Assembly: GCA_014529385.2 (NCBI GenBank)
Contig: CM043960.1
Location: 72,801,910 to 72,865,909 of the forward strand
DNA length: 64,000 bases
Origin: Adiantum capillus-veneris
Lineage: Eukaryota; Streptophyta; Polypodiopsida; Polypodiales; Pteridaceae
Direction of reading: 5' to 3'
Both the position numbers and the translations under genes were made by a program. The notes under the pieces were generated by a model. That model saw nothing but the letters and a program-made list of their open reading frames with translations. It was not told the origin of the DNA and ran no database searches. Shown here in pieces: positions 45,138 through 54,937 of this stretch. The stretch's first letter is position 1; the number at the start of each line of letters is the position of its first letter.

Positions 45138-46228
45138 TCCGTCAGTCCAATCAGTCTAGATTAGAAGTGATCTGGCATTTTTGTGAGTCTAATCGTAGAC
45201 CGTGCATGCCCAGTCACCTAGTATAGATGCATATCCTCTGGTTGCACACAGCATGATCATAAGCATTCCCATCAGAATCCATTAGAATCAGTTAGGGGAT
45301 TTTTCCTGTGCATTTAGCCTATTTTACCTATTTTTGAAATTTTTCACTTATTAATTTAAGTGACTTTTGTTGGAAAGTAGGTAGGGAAAATTGGGTAAGA
45401 AAATATATAAGCAAACCAAAGTTAGCACTGAATGGCAGATGAGCCAGGCGAACAACAGGCATTTAGCGACAGGTCCTCCCCTCTCTCAGCAAGAACCACC
45501 AGGCAACCCCTTGCCTTGGCGTTTTTCCCATCCCTCAGCCCTAGCGTTTTTTGTTGCATCATCGCCAGCCCTTTGCCTTGGCGATTTCAGCCTATACCGC
45601 ACAGCTTCACCCCCTTGCATCCAGCGTTTTCAACATCGCCAACAAGTTGCCAATTCAGCGTTTTCAGCATCAGATCAGGCTGCATTTTCAGCCTTGAACA
45701 GCATCAGATCAGGTTGTGTTTTCAGCCTTAAACACAGCAGCAGTTCAGCATTTTCATCAGAGCACTTCAGCGTTTTTCAGCAGCCCCAAAACAGCCCCGA
45801 AAATCAGCACTTCATTCGCAGCAGAATTCAGCAACGAGCGTTTTTGGACAGCAGTTAGGATCATTCAGTTTTCAGCCCTATTGTCGTCATCGCCATCCCG
45901 GTTGTCATCGTCGACATAGTCTAGATCTGCATCAGTTCATGCATCATCATTGTACCCATTTGTGCAATCAATCGTAGACCACTCTCGCCAACGAGAGTGG
46001 GGCCTTCGAAGGAGGGTTTTACAACGTCTCTGGTGTCTTATCTCTCTTCTCTCTATCTCTCAGTCTCATACACTTGCACATACAGTGTCCAATCACTTTG
46101 TTCGTGATCATAGCACTCTCCTTTAAGAACGAAAGGCTCTCCCTTCCATAAGAATTAAAAGGAACCTTGAGAAAATTATGGAACACTCATCTTGAGAAAG
46201 AACAACATTCACTCCGCTGCACCTAACA
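45138..46228 (+). repeat. 5' LTR of element B, 5' end missing
   Basis: Aligns with 48343-49430 throughout. The first 56 bases of the 3' LTR have no counterpart here; unrelated sequence precedes 45138. It ends CTGCACCTAACA, followed by the PBS. Confidence 0.9.
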
Positions 46229-46229
46229 T

Positions 46230-46246
46230 TGGTATCAGGGCTTTGG
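46230..46246 (+). other. Primer binding site of element B
   Basis: TGGTATCAGGGCTTTGG follows the LTR end AACAT. It resembles the initiator methionine tRNA complement, with GGC in place of AGC at positions 10-12. Confidence 0.8.
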
Positions 46247-46574
46247 CAGTGGTCTGTATCACTCAAGGAAAGAGCCACAAGAATCACAAAAAACTTTTTT
46301 CTTGTTGCGGTCGCACGTAACCCAAGTCCTCTTGGGCGTGTCGATTCCTAATCGTGTTTTTGAAGAGTGACAAGAAATCCAAGAAAGAAGGGCTTGTCCA
46401 GCCTCCCCTTGTGCCTCTTTTCACTCATTGAGAGCGGACCGTGCACTTAGCGGCCGGCCAATCGACGTGAGGTGGGAAAAAACAACCTTGGTGTGAGCGC
46501 AAGGCCGCCAAGGGGTGCGCCCGCGGAAAAGAGTAGAACTCGGGTGAAGAGAAGGTCCTTCTCTAACACAGATT

Positions 46575-46700
46575 GCAAGCGAAAGAAGAACCTCAAGACC
46601 CTCAAGAACCTCAAGACCCTCAAGAACCTCAAGAACTCAAGACCCCCAAGAACCCAAGAACCAAGACCCGCAAGAACCCAAGTTCCTCGTGAACTTAAGA
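46575..46700 (+). repeat. AAGAACCTCAAGACCCTC short tandem repeats in the leader of element B
   Basis: A run of 18-base units made from AAGAACCTC and AAGACCCTC, grading into CCCAAGAACC. It lies upstream of ORF1. Its function is unknown. Confidence 0.75.
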
Positions 46701-46733
46701 ACCCAGGACCACAAGAACCCACGACTTCAGTGG

Positions 46734-47420
46734 ATGGTCATCACTCGAAGCGGAATGGATACTTCGCTTGGAGGTGATAAGCATGAGAGAGGCGAAGAAG
46801 AATTTTCCCCACCAGGAGGTTTTTCCGACCATCCCCCTTCCCCATCTATGCCAAGGATTGCACTAACTCCTATGGAGGAGTTGGAGCAGATGTTTATGGA
46901 CTGGAAGTTAGAACGCGAAGCAAGAAGAGTAGAAAGAAAAGCAGAAATGGAGCGCAAACACCAAGAAAGAATGGCAGCCATAGCGCGTGAGTGCGAGGAA
47001 GCACGCTTGGAAGCCAAAGAACGACAAGCCAAATTGGATCGTGAGCGCACAGAAAGACAAGCAGAATTTGATCGCGAGAACAAAGCCATCAAAGAGAAGA
47101 GTGATCAACACATGAAAGAGTTGTGGCGACTTTTTTCACAAGTACAGGTGCACTTTGCACAGAATCAGGAAAAGGAGACTCTCTCAATCTCTACTTCTCC
47201 AAAGCAAGACACACATGATTTGCATGATTATGATAAGCATGATGATTTGAATGACAATGATAAGCATGATGATTTGGATGACAATGACAAGCATGATGAT
47301 TTGCATGATCAAGATGTGATTTCTCACAAGCATGATGAGTTGCATGAAGATGTGATTGTTCACAAGAAGGATGATGTGTTAGTTGATACTTTCTCTAGTG
47401 AAGCTAACCTCATTGCATAG
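46734..47420 (+). CDS. Element B ORF1: coiled-coil protein with acidic DKHDD repeats
   Basis: 228 residues from ATG 46734. I do not recognise the family. Residues 1-45 are polar (EEEFSPPGGFSDHPPSPSMP). Residues 50-130 are a strongly charged helix (ERKAEMERKHQERMAAIARE and following), a probable coiled coil. Residues 165-215 carry a 9-residue repeat, DKHDDLNDN, DKHDDLDDN, DKHDDLHDQ, then degenerate copies, rich in aspartate and histidine. No CCHC knuckle is present. Its position after the PBS and leader is that of gag, so a structural or RNA-packaging role is possible, but this is inference. An upstream GTG extension at 46689 is open but unlikely to be used. Confidence 0.75.
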   Translation: MVITRSGMDTSLGGDKHERGEEEFSPPGGFSDHPPSPSMPRIALTPMEELEQMFMDWKLEREARRVERKAEMERKHQERMAAIARECEEARLEAKERQAKLDRERTERQAEFDRENKAIKEKSDQHMKELWRLFSQVQVHFAQNQEKETLSISTSPKQDTHDLHDYDKHDDLNDNDKHDDLDDNDKHDDLHDQDVISHKHDELHEDVIVHKKDDVLVDTFSSEANLIA

Positions 47421-48262
47421 ACGATCAATCACAAAGACCCGATCCTGGCTCTCGAGCCAGGTCCAAAGAACTCCTTCAGGAAGAACCGATCTTGGCTCTC
47501 GAGCCTAGGTCCCAAAAACCATTACAGGAAGTACTATGTGTTCGCATGATTGGTCAATACGCAATATACGAGTGTTTCATTCGTGATCGTTTCCTGTATT
47601 TTAGTCAGCGTCTTTATATGGTCCCTTTTCCTAGGCATGACATATTGTACATTGAGCACGTTTCACTCATGGATGAGCACGGATGTATGCGGATTGTTCA
47701 TGAAAAGTTGAAAAGTATGCATTTAAGGAAGTCACATTTCATGTCCCTTCCTTGGTACGACACAGTTGTAGAAAGAGCACATAAAAGTATGAGCACCAAG
47801 CATGGGCATTTCCGTTGTGAATTGCCACAGTTGATTGCTTTAGATCAAAAGAGAAAGATTCGATCTCATTGTTTGCATGTGTGTGGTGAACGGTTTGGCA
47901 CTCCGTCTATATGTTCATCTACATTGCATGCACAGTCTTTGAGGAAGACAAGATTTTTTCCACTCACTTTACATGGAGTAGGTATGTTCATGGTTTTGGG
48001 TTGGAAGTGGTTTCAGGAATTTTCAGCCATGGAGATTCTTGAAGAAGAAAGAAGCATGACTCTCGACGAAGTTGAAGCATTGAAGGAGCCACAGAAGACT
48101 TTGTGTTGCTTTCGGCGCGGACCAAAGAAGCAAGCGTTGCAGACCCTTATGAAGTTCAAGTACCGCACGACCCACACATTAGAGTGGGCCGACGAAGAGT
48201 CCCTTCCACGATTCCGAGATGCTATTGGCGATCTCCCTCGACGCCATATAGTTCGGTACTAG
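47408..48262 (+). CDS. Element B ORF2: unknown protein in the -1 frame
   Basis: The frame is open from 47408 to the TAG ending at 48262, about 284 codons, and overlaps the end of ORF1 by 13 bases in the -1 frame. The first ATG is at 47546, so expression could be by frameshifting, from the internal ATG, or from an ancestral fusion. The protein has aromatic and basic stretches such as FIRDRFLYFSQRLYMVPFPR, a cysteine-histidine group (SHCLHVCGERF) and MFMVLGWKWFQEFSAMEI. I could not assign it to RT, protease, integrase or envelope. A 46-bp tandem repeat (47440-47531) lies at its start. It ends 24 bases before the polypurine tract. Confidence 0.65.
   Translation, partial: PHCIDDQSQRPDPGSRARSKELLQEEPILALEPRSQKPLQEVLCVRMIGQYAIYECFIRDRFLYFSQRLYMVPFPRHDILYIEHVSLMDEHGCMRIVHEKLKSMHLRKSHFMSLPWYDTVVERAHKSMSTKHGHFRCELPQLIALDQKRKIRSHCLHVCGERFGTPSICSSTLHAQSLRKTRFFPLTLHGVGMFMVLGWKWFQEFSAMEILEEERSMTLDEVEALKEPQKTLCCFRRGPKKQALQTLMKFKYRTTHTLEWADEESLPRFRDAIGDLPRRHIVRY
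47440..47531 (+). repeat. 46-bp imperfect tandem repeat at the ORF1-ORF2 junction of element B
   Basis: Both units begin CCGATCNTGGCTCTCGAGCC and end CAGGAAG. The spacing of 46 shifts the reading frame by one. Confidence 0.8.
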
Positions 48263-48286
48263 TACCTCACTTTGAAAAGGAGGGGA

Positions 48287-49430
48287 TGTCATGTGACACA
48301 TCCAACCCTATGTGTCCGTGGACAAGCTACAGCATAACAGGCTTCCGTCAATCCAGTCAGTCTAGATTAGAAGTGATCTGGCATTTTTGTGAGTCTATTC
48401 ATAGACCGTGCATACCCAGTCACTTAGTATAGATGTATATCCTCTGTTTGCACACAGCATGATCATAAGCATTCCCATCAGAATCCATTAGAATTAGTTA
48501 GGAGATTTTTCCAGTGCATTTAGCCTATTTTACCTATTTTTGAAATTTTTCACTTATTAATTTAAGTGACTTTTGTTGGAAAGTAGGTAGGGCAAATTGG
48601 GTAAGAAAATATATAAGCAAACCAAAGTTAGCACTGAATGGCAGATGAGCCAGGAGAACAGCAGGCCATTGGCGACAGGTTCTCCCCTCTCTCAGCAAGA
48701 ACCACCAAGCAACCCCTTGCCTTGGCGTTTTTCCCATCCCTCAGCCCTAGCGTTTTTTGTTGCATCATCGCCAGCCCTTTGCCTTGGCGATTTCAGCCTA
48801 TACCGCACAGCTTCACCCCCTTGCATCCAGCGTTTTCAACATCTCCAGCAGGCTGCCAATTCAGCGTTTTCAGCATCAGATCAGGCTGCGTTTCAGCCTT
48901 GAACAGCATCAGATCAGGTTGTCTTTTCAGCCCTAAACACAGGAGCAGTTCAGTGTTTTCATCAGAGCACCTCAGCGTTTTTCAGCAGCCCCAAAACAGC
49001 CCCGAAAATCAGCACTTCATTCGCCGCAGAATTCCGCAATGAGCGTTTTTGGACAACAGTTAGGATCATTCAATTTTCAGCCCTATTGTCGTCATCGCCA
49101 TCCCGGTTGTCATCGTCGACATGGTCCAGATCTGCATCAGTTCATGCATCATCATTGTACCCGTTTGTGCAATCAATCGTAGACCACTCTCGCCAACAAG
49201 AGTGGGGCCTTCGGAGGAGGGTTTTATGTCTCTGGTGTCGTATCTCTCTTCTCTCTATCTCTCAGTCTCATACACTTGCACGCACAGTGTCCAATCACTT
49301 TGTTCGTGATCATAGCACTCTCCATTAAGAACGGAAGGCTCTCCCTTCCATAAGAACTAAAAGGAACCTTGAGCAAATTATGGAACACTCATCTTGAGAA
49401 AGAAGAACATTCATTCCACTGCACCTTACA
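48287..49430 (+). repeat. 3' LTR of element B
   Basis: 1144 bp, starting TGTCATGTGACACATCC directly after the purine tract AAAAGGAGGGGA and ending CACCTTACA. LINE 5 sequence follows immediately. Confidence 0.93.
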
Positions 49431-49786
49431 TGAGGCTTTGGAGGGACCCTTTCTCCTCAGCAGACCATCCAGGTGTCCCTTTCTTTCAGTACACTGTTCG
49501 ACTGGGACGTCACATACTAGCAGCGCAGAGAGGCTCGTCCTACTGTTGCAGCACCTCATTGGCAGGAGGAGGGTCTCACACCTGAGTTCTTGGCAGCTTT
49601 TTGGGAGAGGTTGTGGGACTCCAGATAGCCGAGGCGAGTCACTTTGTTCCAGTGGCTGGTTGCACACAGAGCTACAACAGTTGGGAGTTGGCTTGTCCAT
49701 AGTGGTCTCTTGGCCGCATGTGCAGCTTGTGACCATCCTGTGGAGAGTCAACGTCATTGTCTTTGAGACTATCCTTTGGTACAATA
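49431..49786 (+). mobile_element. LINE 5a fragment
   Basis: Corresponds to part of the zinc-binding C-terminal region of LINE 2 (38260-38600) and to 51090-51435 of LINE 5b. It begins at the element B LTR end and stops at ACAATAG, where sequence from a more upstream LINE position begins. Confidence 0.85.
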
Positions 49787-52096
49787 GTGTGCATCAGGTG
49801 CACTGATCAACTGGAGAAAGACAGTGGCTTTCTCAGTTGGTAGTGCTCCTACGCCTGATTGGATGCCAGGTGAGGGTTTCAAGTGGATTCCCCCAGGGAC
49901 TGCAGTTCGGTACTTGGGCTGTCAAGTTGGTTTGGACTTGTCTCCCGAGCAGTAGATTGCTCTCCTCCTCTTGTCCATCAAGAGGAAGTTGTTACATTGG
50001 AGCTCCGCACGACTTTCTCTGGCAGGCAGAGTTGTAGTGGCCAACCAGGAGTTGTTGGCTACTATGTGGTACATCACTTCTTGTTGGATCTTTTCGAGTT
50101 CTTGTATCAACCAGGTAGAGAGGCTGATCAGGAACTTCATTTGGTCAGGGCGTGACACTCAGTAGCCCGGGCCAAAGCGGCATGACAGGTCATCATTCTT
50201 CCTTGTTCACAGGGAGGATTGGGGATAATAGACCCAGCATAGCAGAGAAGAGCCCTTCTTGGGAAGTTCATCGTTAGAGGACTTCTTCCAGGAGAGAAGC
50301 CTTGGAAGGAGTTCTTGCTTCAGCGGCTTAGTACCAAAGTGCCTCGGGCTGGAGGCCCTTGGCGACCCTCCACTAAGGCCCCTGGCGACCCTCCACTAGA
50401 TGGATTTTCACAAAGATGCGCAAAGTTGGCTTGAGCAGGAGACTGGAGGACCACTTCACTGTGAGTCTGCTCCAATCTTGGGAGCAACTGCGGAGAGGCC
50501 TGGAGCAGGTCAGTCTACTTGCACGGAGGAGCACCTGAGACAGCCCCTTGTTTGGAACCCCACGGTTAGCACTAAGAGAGGCCACTTGCTTGGTAGTCGA
50601 TCTCATGTTTCCTGGGGTCCCATGGCAGAGGGTCCAGCACGCACTTTAGGTGACTCGCTACAGTTTTCAGGCTTGTCAGAGGAGCTTCAGGGCATTCAGC
50701 CTACAGGACATGAGAGAGGCCATGAGAGGGGTACAGAACATGTGTCAGGACATCTCAGAGGCAGTACCAGCTGAGTGGCTCGCACCTCTCGAGTCAGCAA
50801 CGCCCAGATGGATGGGGGCCTTCACGCGACTAGAGGTTCTCATCTCAGTTCAAGCTTGCTCAGAGATTGTACCCTCCCTGTTTTTCGAGCTGCAGGGTGA
50901 GGGTCGCTTACACCGAGTTGCAGTAGAGGCCCCACAGGTGGCAGAGTGCTGTTTTCAGAGGATCCGAGTGGTGGGCATCTGTGGGAGGACCTGTGTCATA
51001 GATCCCGACCTAGCAGCTCGAGACTGGCCACTAGAGATTGTGGGCTTGGGAGAGCTGTCCACTGGCACGAGTACAGTGGGATCCTGGAGAGTTTCTTTGG
51101 AGGGACCCTTTCTCCTCAGCAGACCATCCAGATGTCCCTTTCTTTCAGTACACTGTTCGACTGGGACGTCACATATTGGCAACGTAGAGAGGCCCGTCCT
51201 GCTGCAGCACCTCATTGGCAAGAGGAGGGTCTCACAGTTGAGTTCTTGGCAGCCTTTTGGGAGAGGTTGTGGAACTCCAGACAGCCGAAGCGAGTCACTT
51301 TCTTCCAGTGGCTGGTTGCACACCGAGCTACAGCAGTTGGGAGCTGGCTTGTGCATAGTGGTCTCTCGGCCGCATGTGCAGCTTGTGACCATCTTGTGGA
51401 GAGTTAGCGTCAGTCTTTGGGATTGTCCTTTGGCACAGTAGGTGGGGCTTCGTGTTGTTCGACTGATGCCAGCTCTTTCCATAGCTCGGCAGTACACTTG
51501 GGGGGTAACTGCTTGGTCCACTCTCACGGGCCCGGCACTTCAGTTTGAGCTATCCTCCACCAGCATGATGATAGTGATGCAGGGGGATCGTCGTACACTC
51601 CAGCCTGCTACAGAGCTTACTCCACAGGAGTGGTGCAGTGAGAGAGACGAGTGTTGGAAGTTCATCAGCGGCCTGACACTCTCGTTCATCTGGCAGGCCC
51701 GCTGCTTCCGCATCTTCAAAGCTCGTCTTGTACCACCAGCAGAGACTGTTCGGGATCTTTGGCTAGAGCTGATCCATACTCTCAGAGGACAATTCGAGAG
51801 ACTCCAGGGCAACTCCGACCGCATGCAAGAGCGCAGAGAGGCTTTCCTTCGACTCTGGCGTCCTGGGCCTTTTTTCACCATGGTCCAGGGTGTGCTCAGA
51901 TGGCACTACCGTCCACCTGTGTAGCTTTTCCCTCCTCCCATTTCTTGATTTAGCCCCATTGTACATATGTTGTTTTTTCATTGGGAGAGTCTCCCCATCA
52001 TGATTGTTGTAGCCCTCTCTTGTAGAGGTGGTTGTAGCCCTATGGGCAGTTTCATTAACTAATAGAAGGATCTTTTTCTCGGGGGGGAAAAAAAAA
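49787..52096 (+). mobile_element. LINE 5b, 5'-truncated 3' portion with poly-A tail
   Basis: Covers the same region as LINE 2 from about 36975 to the 3' end. It has SSARLSLAGRVVVANQELLA, IRNFIWSG, FFELQGEGRLHRVAVEAPQ, FFQWLVAHRATAVGSW and LSFIWQARCFRIFKARL in several frames, then the 3' UTR with TTCATTGGGAGAGTCTCCCC and an A9 tail at 52088-52096. A 20-base duplication (GCGACCCTCCACTA twice) is at about 50358-50400. Stops are frequent. It lies antisense to the host gene within intron 1. Confidence 0.9.
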
Positions 52097-53008
52097 GTGA
52101 AAGGTAAAGTGATTGGGCGGTTCTTAGTTATCCGGCATTAGATGCGAAGTGGATGGAGGAGGAGGAGGACCTAGCAGATACTTCTCAGATTTTGGAATTT
52201 TACCTTGAAGCATTCGGTTTAGCTGCGTCTACTCAGAGAGATCCCACAGATCCGCATGGTTGAATCTAGTGCAGAGGGATTGCACAAGAGGGGAGTCACT
52301 CCGCTCCTTTGTCATAGATTACCTGGATTGAATAGAGTCACTCCGCTCCTTTGTCATAGATTACCTGGATTAAATAGAGTCACTGATATCCCTTTGGGTT
52401 TCACGGATAGTACCGTGCTAACAGTATTCTATTGTACGACTTTATGAAATGGAATTCCCAAAATTGAATATGAATGATTTGTATTCTCTCATCTGACTTG
52501 TTTAAGTGCAAGAACTGAAAGACAAAATGATTGCAGCATTTCAGTCTTATAAATCTCTATAGACATGATCGCAATAAGGATTAGTTAATGCGACATCAAT
52601 GAGGTCTGGGACGGATCCAGATGTGGTTACTAAATACGTTGCTGGTAGTCATGGTCTGAGATTTGGAATGAATTTTTTTGTGATTGATTTGTCATGTGAT
52701 GTCTTGTGATGTCATGTGCAGTGATGTGACTGTCGTCTCTCTACAAGTGCTAGATGTGTTGTGTCTAGTGCGTCGATACTTGAGTCAGTGTCTGTTGAAA
52801 TGGTTTATGGCCTCTATCTCTTTTGCAGGCGTAATCGAGGGCGATTACAATTCCTTCAAGAGGAACTGGTGACGTGGCATGACCACCCGTAGGCCAGATG
52901 ATGATGTGGCAGAGACGGTACAGACTGGTGACGTGGCAGGTCGTACGGGTGTCCGCATAATGCACTAACAGGCTGCTGATGTGGCTGTACGGAATCCCGC
53001 TTTTTGCG
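52097..53008 (+). mobile_element. Chromovirus tail of the element 4 family (chromodomain end, 3' UTR, partial LTR)
   Basis: The first 90 bases encode the end of a chromodomain (GRFL, a gap, then YPALDAKWM) as in element 4. 52190-52867 matches the element 4 3' UTR, including a doubled TCACTCCGCTCCTTTGTCATAG block at about 52288-52370. From about 52868 a part of the LTR (AACTGGTGACGTGGCA) follows, lacking its first bases and breaking off near TTTTTGCG. Confidence 0.85.
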
Positions 53009-53389
53009 AACACAACGGGCCCCATGGACATGTGAACATTGACCACTTTCAAACTACACTGAACTACCAACCAGAAACGAGTATTTAAGACAGATTCTAG
53101 TTCTGCCTTTTGGCAGTAAGTTAAGATCAACTCCAAGGCAGACTAAGACATTTAATTTGAAACAAATGAACTCCATGCTCAAATCAACACAGCTAGTTAT
53201 GATTAAAGTTTAATCTTTGATTGAACTAAACTTATAAGTCAAAGAACTTAAATCAGAGTATGCCATGTGTTCTTTGAGCCACATAAATAGAATACACAAT
53301 GCATCACACAGGTATAAAGCACAAATCTAATCACCAAATGACGGCATTTTGCAACGAGAAGAATTTAGGTGGCATAACTGGTAGCATAC

Positions 53390-53884
53390 CTTCTCAGAGG
53401 ATGGAGTTGAGGGCTTTGGTTTAGAATCCTCGGGCTCTTCTGTTGCCACTGTTGTGGAATTTGCATTATCGTGTTCATCATCAGGGCCTGTGGCATGACG
53501 CCTGAGCCTGTTCTCACTCTTGCCTCTTGAGCAATCCAGCTTTCGGCATCGACTCCGAAACCTGCTATTGCTGTTACCACTGAGTTTGCACGTGGCAGAA
53601 AACCCTAGAGCTACCCTTTTCGATAAGCATACTGGAGCTGACCTTTGGGGATGATGATGAGAACAGGTGAAGCTTCGAATGGGCTTTTTCAGTCTTATCC
53701 ACCAGAGGCTCCTAGATGGAGCTTCTTCTGATGAGGAAATAGGGGAAGACAATCCGTAGTTGGCGGTACAAAGAGAAACCCAGGAAGATAAGGGATGGAA
53801 ACAAAGCTCTGCTTGTGTAGATTTGCAAGGTTTTTGCAAGAACGGAGCTCGGGTGATGGAGGGGGAACCTACAGATGCAGCCAT
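53390..53884 (-). CDS. EGY2: EGY2-like exon 1 (transit peptide and acidic linker)
   Basis: It starts at ATG 53884 (MAASVGSPSITRAP) and encodes residues 1-165. The first 120 residues are rich in serine, arginine and hydroxylated residues with few acids, as in chloroplast transit peptides. Residues 125-165 are acidic and serine- or proline-rich (DDEHDNAN, EEPEDSKPKPSTPSSEK), matching the variable linker of EGY proteins. The exon ends AAG before the donor GTATGC, in phase 0. The start is chosen because it is the first ATG of the frame and gives a plausible transit peptide. No other ATG-initiated frame of similar quality lies upstream. Confidence 0.85.
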
Positions 53885-54600
53885 GTATAAGGAGACGTCT
53901 GTAAGCGCGCTGGAGCAATGGAGCGCTTGCTGCCGAAGTTGATCAGCATTCGGGTGATAGAAGACTACATGCTTACTATCCGAAAAATTTCGTTAGCCGG
54001 TTTCTCTTTTCCCAGCAACATTTGTCACCAGGAATTGCTCGGAATTGCCTCATATTGGTCCCATTCATCATATGTGAGGCATGGATTATCATTCAATCAA
54101 GAGCTACACATGCCCTTTAAGTACCTAGATATAATGTCAGAAAATAGAGTCATTTAACTTTCCCATGCCCCTAATGACTTACTTCCTACTTCTTTGTCTT
54201 CACTTGCTTGCATTTCCCTTAGTCTCAAACACATGATCTCCAATAGTGCTTTCAAACTAACTCATGTTGCTTAATAGACAAGAGACTATCAAAATTGATT
54301 GCTAATATAATTTGATTAAACCCGCAATCCACCATCCCCTCCCCAACAAACACGTGCACAAGCACTCACACACATACCCAAATATAAGGAAGCTCAAAGC
54401 TTAAAAAGATAGAAACAAGAAACTTTCCTTGGTCAAGAGTATCTTGCTTGCACATAAGCGGAGATAATTGCCAAGAGAAAATGAGCAAGCAGGGTAACAA
54501 GTCATTGATTCAAGTGATGCACAACTATACAAACAAATTGTCACTTTCTTTATGCTTGCAGTTGGCGTTTACATCATGATATGATCTCTCTTTGTGCAAA
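53885..54600 (-). promoter_or_regulatory. 5' flank of the EGY2-like gene
   Basis: Sequence upstream of the ATG at 53884. A TATA-like ATTATATC on the minus strand lies near 54130-54138, about 250 bases upstream, but there is no independent support and the transcription start cannot be placed. No other clear element was seen. Confidence 0.25.
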
Positions 54601-54937
54601 TAGAGAGAGAAAGAGAGAGGGGGGGGGAGGGAGAGGGAGAGAGAGCACTCATGTCTCTATGTACATACTCCTAATTGCATCCCCTCCACCTCAAGTTCAC
54701 TATTTGCATCTTCAATTTGCTCACTCATTGCGTTCATGCTATGACCAAATAGTTAATTTGATGGAGTATCAAGTGGATTAGTCCTCAATAAGCATTTTAA
54801 TTAGATTGTTTTTGCATCAAAATGTGTCCCAAATAGTCAATTTTTCTCTTTTTTAAATTTCAATTACTCCTCCCATATATGAGGCTTCATTGCTCTATGT
54901 GTGACTCTCTGCAATCAACTTTCAAACAAGCCCCTAA

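Larger units (their letters stand above)
45138..49430 (+). mobile_element. Non-autonomous LTR retrotransposon (element B) with two unfamiliar ORFs
   Basis: A 5' LTR at 45138-46228 (lacking its first 56 bp), a PBS, 2058 bp of internal sequence, a polypurine tract at about 48275-48286 and a complete 3' LTR at 48287-49430. The two LTRs are very similar across their shared 1.09 kb, so the insertion seems fairly recent. The internal region encodes a coiled-coil protein with DKHDD repeats and an overlapping frame of unknown family; no capsid, CCHC knuckle, protease, RT or integrase was seen. It lies in intron 1 of the EGY2-like gene on the opposite strand. Its LTR family is that of the solo LTR at 7923. 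Confidence 0.88.
43445..53389 (-). other. Intron 1 of the EGY2-like gene (9.9 kb, transposon-filled)
   Basis: Runs from the donor GTATGC after exon 1 to the acceptor TGCTCAG before exon 2. It contains the dispersed repeat at 43811, element B, LINE 5 pieces and a chromovirus tail. The stretches 43445-43810, 44001-45137 and 53009-53389 have no recognised content. Confidence 0.85.
39829..53884 (-). other. EGY2: EGY2-like chloroplast intramembrane metalloprotease gene, exons 1-5 of a longer gene
   Basis: Five exons join in frame to encode about 470 residues: 53390-53884, 42986-43444, 42760-42900, 42553-42654 and 39829-40040. All introns seen end GT-AG. The product is a site-2 protease family zinc protease of the chloroplast membrane; in Arabidopsis EGY2 is thylakoid-associated and contributes to plastid development. 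Visible are a transit-peptide-like N terminus, the family motif GNLRG at residues 230-234, a membrane segment near 292-312, the HEVGH zinc site at 365-369 and further hydrophobic segments. The last 100 to 130 residues of the family, with the DG zinc ligand, are not in the window. Introns are 9945, 85, 105 and 2512 bp; the long ones are filled with transposons. EGY1 and EGY3 are the alternatives; sequence identity by eye favours EGY2. Confidence 0.88.
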
